From a virus: DNA of 64,000 nt. The notes beneath the pieces are model-generated. The model was not told where the DNA came from. It was given only the letters and a program-made list of their open reading frames with translations, and ran no database searches. Made by a program: the position numbers and the translations under genes. The first letter of the stretch is position 1. Every line of letters begins with the position of its first letter. Location: positions 46,271-110,270 of the IMG/VR virus record IMGVR_UViG_3300021087_000857. The stretch is one strand, 5' to 3'. Of the stretch, positions 60,179-64,000 are shown one piece after another.

Positions 60179-60199
60179 AACCCTTATGTAGTAAGGGTT
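60179..60199 (-). terminator. terminator-like hairpin
   Basis: AACCCTTA (60179-60186) and TAAGGGTT (60192-60199), 8-bp stem and 5-nt loop; the T-run on the minus strand is short (TTTTC), so it may be weak. It ends the oxygenase gene. Confidence 0.65.
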
Positions 60200-60217
60200 G
60201 TAAATTTATTTTGATTT

Positions 60218-60940
60218 TTATACTTTTATTTGGGTATTTTTAGAGCTTTTTGCTAGTATTTCGTGTGTTTTTTCTGTTGTCCAGCCTGTTACTTGTAGCA
60301 TAGGGCGGTTTTCCCAACCCATATTGCATGTAGCATGTGGAATATCACGCCATTCCCAAGTAATACATTCACCACGTTTCCATTGGTGCCAATTGCTGTT
60401 ACCTAATGAAAATACCTGTCCGTGTTTCCAATCATCTAACATGATTACAAAACGTCTCATCAGTTCTGGGTTTTTATCTGCGGCTATTTCTGTAAATGTA
60501 TTGCCACGTTCCTTGCGACCTGCAAAGTTATCAATGTGCCAGTTTAGCATTTGTCCTGTGCGTTGATTGTGGAATTTAATTGTATATTCTTCCATGCCAA
60601 AGTATGAGGCAATGTTTTGAAATACTTCAAAATCTTCTGCTTTTGTGCGTTGAAATACTTCCATTTTTGGATCAGCACCAGCACGAATTAAATCTTGTTC
60701 TTCTGCATCAGCAGTATATGTTCTATGATCATCATCTTTAGATAGTTGGTTACGACTAGACCATGAACTGTCAAGAACTCTACCTAAGCATTGTGTTACT
60801 GCATCATCCCAATCGCCTTCAAATGTGCATACGTTCTGGTAATCTTTATTACCTTCTTTTAAAGGATCAAAGTGCCATTGTGATTGAGCTTTGGTAAACT
60901 CCCAACGACTATCTCCCCAATTTTCATTTTTATTTTCCAT
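60218..60940 (-). CDS. 2OG-Fe(II) oxygenase
   Basis: 240 residues. MLNWHIDNFAG gives the HxD pair. WRDIPHATCNMGWENRPMLQ gives the distal His and the Arg for 2-oxoglutarate. FVIMLDDWKHGQVFSLGN fits the core strands. It is a separate unit with its own late-motif (60974-60981) and terminator (60179-60199). The substrate is unknown. It is the fifth 2OG-type gene in the window. Confidence 0.8.
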   Translation of the reverse strand: MENKNENWGDSRWEFTKAQSQWHFDPLKEGNKDYQNVCTFEGDWDDAVTQCLGRVLDSSWSSRNQLSKDDDHRTYTADAEEQDLIRAGADPKMEVFQRTKAEDFEVFQNIASYFGMEEYTIKFHNQRTGQMLNWHIDNFAGRKERGNTFTEIAADKNPELMRRFVIMLDDWKHGQVFSLGNSNWHQWKRGECITWEWRDIPHATCNMGWENRPMLQVTGWTTEKTHEILAKSSKNTQIKV

Positions 60941-60973
60941 GTAAGAACCTTTCTAAGTCTTTCGGTAATACAG

Positions 60974-60981
60974 TATTTATT
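60974..60981 (-). promoter_or_regulatory. T4-type late promoter motif
   Basis: AATAAATA on the minus strand, 33 nt before the oxygenase start at 60940. Confidence 0.4.
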
Positions 60982-60992
60982 TAAAAATGGGT

Positions 60993-61247
60993 TTAGCCCC
61001 AATCTTTGAAATCACCAGCTTCTTCGTTGTCTTTATAGCCGGCTTCATATGCCCTAATTTCTGCATCAGACATATCTTCTTGCTCTACTCTAGTACTATC
61101 ATGTGTAGCACCTATGTAATAATGTGGTTTACAACCTCGTCTATAGTAACTATCTGCACCACCTCTATCATATGGACCACCGTGTCTGTCGTCCCATTTA
61201 TTAAGTTTATCTACAGTTTTTTGTACATCAATTCCTAAGTCAGTCAT
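60993..61247 (-). CDS. unknown hydrophilic protein
   Basis: 84 residues, rich in Asp, Gly, Tyr and Arg (DDRHGGPYDRGGADSYYRRG, EIRAYEAGYKDNEEAG). No membrane segment or cofactor motif. It follows the Bax-type gene by 9 nt. No family was recognised. Confidence 0.55.
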   Translation of the reverse strand: MTDLGIDVQKTVDKLNKWDDRHGGPYDRGGADSYYRRGCKPHYYIGATHDSTRVEQEDMSDAEIRAYEAGYKDNEEAGDFKDWG

Positions 61248-61256
61248 ACTATTTCC

Positions 61257-61823
61257 TTATGTTATCTTTTTATAGAAGTCTTTTTGATATAAACTTAACA
61301 TTATTGATTGTAGCAATCTTACATATTCTGGACCTTGTTCACTCCAACTTGCTAGATATAATGCTAAATTTATAGGCGTAACACTTTTTATTACTTCTCT
61401 TTGAAACTGCAATTCTTCTCTAAATTGCGAGTAAACAGGAAGTGTATCTAGTATGTGTAAGTAATGTTCTACACTTGCACACCAACTAGTATAAGTTCTT
61501 ACACCCCAAGGAGCATCAGGGGCCCCTTTTGCTTTTAGTTGTGGATCTTCTGGATTCCACGTTCTAATTCCAAACAAGTTATTTCCTTGTACTGCAAATC
61601 TACTATTACCCCATGCACTTTCATGTGCCGCTTGAGCAATAATAAGTTCTAGTGGAACTTGTTTGGTTAATGGATATTTTGTTTCATCTGCATACAGTGA
61701 GTTTACGCAACCTTTTACTTTATATGCAAATTGCTCGTTCGTTACTAATGTTTCTTCTGCTTTTGCATTTGTATAGAAAAATACACCCCATAAAATGCTT
61801 GCAACTATAATTAAGTATTTCAT
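61257..61823 (-). CDS. secreted Bax-type glucosaminidase (peptidoglycan hydrolase)
   Basis: 188 residues: a signal peptide (YLIIVASILWGVFF..NAKA), then the glucosaminidase domain. ELIIAQAAHESAWGNSRFA has the catalytic Glu in HESAWG; NNLFGIRTW and the CASVEHYLHIL segment follow. It would cut glycan chains of peptidoglycan. It is preceded by the lipoprotein gene and a promoter, forming a possible lysis cassette. Confidence 0.9.
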   Translation of the reverse strand: MKYLIIVASILWGVFFYTNAKAEETLVTNEQFAYKVKGCVNSLYADETKYPLTKQVPLELIIAQAAHESAWGNSRFAVQGNNLFGIRTWNPEDPQLKAKGAPDAPWGVRTYTSWCASVEHYLHILDTLPVYSQFREELQFQREVIKSVTPINLALYLASWSEQGPEYVRLLQSIMLSLYQKDFYKKIT

Positions 61824-61831
61824 ATGTATAT

Positions 61832-61858
61832 ATTATAGCAAATACTACCCAATGTCAA
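61832..61858 (-). promoter_or_regulatory. sigma70-type promoter
   Basis: Minus-strand TTGACA (61858-61853) and TATAAT (61837-61832), 15-bp spacer, 9 nt before the Bax-type start codon. Confidence 0.65.
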
Positions 61859-61861
61859 TAC

Positions 61862-62035
61862 CTAATTATCCGCAGTTTTGCTTGGTTTTTCAGTTATTTC
61901 TTCTATTATTTTCTTCTTAATTGGTACTGTAGCAATATCACCAGCAGTAACATTTACAATACCACCTACTGTAAACAATGTTGGACCACATGCAGTAAGC
62001 AATAAAGTAGATAATACTAAAAGAACACGAATCAT
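61862..62035 (-). CDS. small lipoprotein, possibly an outer spanin-like protein
   Basis: 57 residues. The signal ends in a lipobox (LLLTAC-G), so Cys16 would be acylated. The mature part is 42 residues: TLFTVGGIVNVTAGDIATVP and a Lys/Glu-rich tail. ATG overlaps the polymerase stop (TAATG). A lipoprotein next to a peptidoglycan hydrolase fits an o-spanin, though the low Pro content and beta-like middle are unusual. Confidence 0.6.
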   Translation of the reverse strand: MIRVLLVLSTLLLTACGPTLFTVGGIVNVTAGDIATVPIKKKIIEEITEKPSKTADN

Positions 62036-64000
62036 TAAAACTCAAATAAGTTGTTAAATGTATTTTTGGCTGCCGCTTTATCTAAATCCCAATCTAGTAC
62101 ACCTAGTAGGTTTTCTAATTTTTTACTAACAACTACTGTTTCCATATGATCATCATCAAAAGGAAGATCTAAAAACCATTGTGGAAGACGTGTTTCATCT
62201 GTAGGATATCCTACACTTGTCATTCCAAGTGGATTATCTTTGAGTCTACAAACAACAGTTTTCATGCCATCTACTATTTCATTAGCATAATTATCACTGT
62301 TAATCTCACGCAACTTATTCCAGTTAAGTGCCGCAGTAACATGACCAGGCATTGCTGGCTTTTTAATATCAGCAGTTGTTTTATTATTGTTGTGTGCTAC
62401 TTTACGATCTCTTTCAAACTTTGACATTAGTCCACGATACTTTGTTAAGTTATTCACACGCTTAGGCGAACCTTTTTCCCAACTAGGCTTTTCTCTGTAG
62501 CTCTTACGAAACTCAATAATTTTATCAAGTATCTCTTGTTCTTCTGCACCAGTTAGTACTTCAAGTAATACATCTTTTAAAAAGTCTTGCATCCAAGGTG
62601 GTGTATCACTACGCTTTAAATCTAAGCCCATTGCTTTAATATAACCTGCACTACCGTCTACATCTTCACGTTTGCCTTCGTTATCAAACACTAGCATTGC
62701 ATAACGTTTCTTTGTAATAAACAAACCTGCACTTCCAACCATTTCTCTACCTGCGGCAATAATTGCACCTAAGTCTAATGTTGTATGGAAAGTCCTACTC
62801 ATAAAGCCAGGAAATGTTTTGTTTACTTCTTCGCAAATTGCATCATAGTAGTCAATGATAGTATCTTTGTCCCATTTGATTTCGTTGTTTTTAATTTGAT
62901 CTTTTAGCATAGGATACGAACTAAAATAAGTAGAGTCAGTATCACCATACACAATTGCTTTGCCTTGATGATCATATTCGCCTGCAATAATCTTATTAAG
63001 CTCTGCAGCCATATGTTTTGCAATACAACGACCTGTTAATGTAGTTGATTGTCCTAGCCTACTGTCAAAGAATCTACTGCCAGGATTAAGTAACGCACCA
63101 TACAAACTGTTCAAGTTAATCTTTTTAACTAGCTGTCGTTTGTCCCAAAACGCAAACTTATCTCCACCTTCTGCTCTAGCATCACGAGCCTTTGCTTGTA
63201 GTTCTTTACGCTCTGCATACCAACGCTCTAGTAGTCCAGGAATAATACCTTTTTTCTCGTATGTAAAGATAGTTCCGTTAGCACTAATAATCCAAGGTTG
63301 TCCACTGTTAAAGATAATTTCATATATCTCTGCACCAGTGGCATCAAAACTAGTTCCATCTTCAAAGTCTAAATGTAGCAATTCGTCAATGTTTTTATCA
63401 ATCACAAGTTCATATTCTCTACATGCAAACTTTCCTTCCCATGCTTCAGCAACTGTACGAGCATTTTGTATCATTTCTTTTGTATGTGTATGCCTTACTT
63501 GACCAATAATAGTTTCAGTACTCATATTACAACTACGAATAATACTAGGATATAGACTGTTCAAGTCAATACTTCCAACCCATTTGTGCATACCTTTTTT
63601 AGGTGTTGCAACATAGGCACCTGCGGCCTGTGTTGAATCTCTGTCGTAACGCTTGTCAGGAACAATTAAGCCTTTAGTATGTGCTTCGTTAATAATTGCT
63701 TGGTCTGTTTGTGCAACCGCACCCATTGTTGTTTGTAGCAACACTGTGTTAGAATGTGCTAACACATTTGCTAAGTCAATAAACTGTAGCTTCTTGTCTA
63801 AATTTACAAGCAAGTCAACATCTTGTCTCGAATAAGCAATAAACTTTTCAAAGTCATTGTTGTATAGTTGATCCAGTGTACCTTCATAATCTACTTTGCG
63901 ATCACCTAATTCATATTCACCAATTGCATCTAGAGAATAACTGTGCATTTCGTGATATGTATACTTTCTATACAATTGCATATAGTCCATGTGTACACGA
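62035..64000 (-). CDS. 43: DNA polymerase family B, T4 gp43-like (partial, 5' end outside)
   Basis: 655 residues before the window edge, still open at 64000. Exonuclease III motif YSRQDVDLL; polymerase motif A DLNSLYPSIIRS, motif B KKINLNSLYGAL and motif C YGDTDST. The N-terminal domain and exo I/II motifs lie beyond the edge. It replicates the phage genome with the clamp loader at 38685. Polymerase and loader are on the same strand, 23 kb apart. Confidence 0.95.
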   Translation of the reverse strand, partial: RVHMDYMQLYRKYTYHEMHSYSLDAIGEYELGDRKVDYEGTLDQLYNNDFEKFIAYSRQDVDLLVNLDKKLQFIDLANVLAHSNTVLLQTTMGAVAQTDQAIINEAHTKGLIVPDKRYDRDSTQAAGAYVATPKKGMHKWVGSIDLNSLYPSIIRSCNMSTETIIGQVRHTHTKEMIQNARTVAEAWEGKFACREYELVIDKNIDELLHLDFEDGTSFDATGAEIYEIIFNSGQPWIISANGTIFTYEKKGIIPGLLERWYAERKELQAKARDARAEGGDKFAFWDKRQLVKKINLNSLYGALLNPGSRFFDSRLGQSTTLTGRCIAKHMAAELNKIIAGEYDHQGKAIVYGDTDSTYFSSYPMLKDQIKNNEIKWDKDTIIDYYDAICEEVNKTFPGFMSRTFHTTLDLGAIIAAGREMVGSAGLFITKKRYAMLVFDNEGKREDVDGSAGYIKAMGLDLKRSDTPPWMQDFLKDVLLEVLTGAEEQEILDKIIEFRKSYREKPSWEKGSPKRVNNLTKYRGLMSKFERDRKVAHNNNKTTADIKKPAMPGHVTAALNWNKLREINSDNYANEIVDGMKTVVCRLKDNPLGMTSVGYPTDETRLPQWFLDLPFDDDHMETVVVSKKLENLLGVLDWDLDKAAAKNTFNNLFEF

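Noticed and set aside
1-64000. Reading the window as a bacterial chromosome because of its many metabolic genes
   Set aside because: A T4-type polymerase and clamp loader, T4-like late motifs, gp31-like and lysis-type genes, and the extreme gene overlap fit a phage; no ribosomal or housekeeping operons are present.
1-64000. CRISPR arrays, insertion sequences, integrase or attachment sites
   Set aside because: No regularly spaced repeats, transposase or integrase motifs were seen on either strand.

Overview
The window is a piece of a large, AT-rich, T4-related marine tailed phage (or a metagenomic contig of one), not a bacterial chromosome. The evidence is a T4-type family B DNA polymerase running off the right edge, a gp44-like clamp-loader ATPase, a GroES-like co-chaperonin, ClpP, MazG, ThyX, two muralytic enzymes, very short intergenic gaps, and chains of genes joined by 1-25 nt overlaps. 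There are no rRNA or tRNA genes, insertion sequences or CRISPR arrays. No terminase, capsid or tail gene was recognised. The host cannot be named from the sequence; the base composition and gene content would suit a marine alphaproteobacterium such as SAR11.

Layout. 1-10 kb, plus strand: ThyX, a methyltransferase, a membrane-anchored HtrA-like protease whose ribosome binding site is buried in a 13-bp hairpin, a MoxR/VWA pair, an alginate-lyase-like protein and several unknown small proteins. 10.2-34.9 kb, plus strand: a huge array with fourteen radical SAM genes plus one free-standing cysteine (twitch-like) domain. Nine of these enzymes carry the cysteine-rich auxiliary domain N-terminal to the radical SAM core, and a tenth carries a degenerate version. 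Interleaved are an MTA/SAH nucleosidase, an amidinotransferase, a PLP enzyme, an Asp/Asn beta-hydroxylase-like oxygenase, an SDR-like protein, an ABM-like protein and a tandem pair of large unknown paralogues. One oxygenase gene lies antisense at 13.5-14.3 kb and is read divergently from a back-to-back late-promoter-like region.

34.9-64 kb, minus strand: a SprT-like protein, an ExbB/ExbD-like membrane operon, the clamp loader, PRPP synthetase, ClpP, a GroES-like protein, a DnaE-like fragment and MazG. Next come an iron-sulfur block (A-type carrier, Nfu, SufT-like, 7Fe ferredoxin) around a fifteenth radical SAM gene, plus APRT and leucyl aminopeptidase. At 50-56.5 kb is a second enzyme island (sulfotransferase-like, methyltransferase, FMN reductase, two 2OG oxygenases, desaturase, SGNH hydrolase). 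The last part holds SleB and Bax-type muralytic enzymes, many small membrane proteins and DNA polymerase.

How the genes may work together (inference). Fifteen radical SAM enzymes need [4Fe-4S] clusters, an electron donor and removal of 5'-deoxyadenosine. The window encodes candidate cluster carriers, a ferredoxin, and an MTAN that can cleave 5'-deoxyadenosine to adenine. It also encodes PRPP synthetase and APRT, which can return that adenine to AMP. This looks like a self-supporting, phage-encoded radical-SAM modification or biosynthesis system whose substrate is unknown. Regulation seems to use sigma70-type promoters (TTGACA/TATAAT, 15-17 bp spacing, some with dyads inside the spacer) and T4-type late motifs (NATAAATA), with recurring AACCCTT/AAGGGTT terminators.
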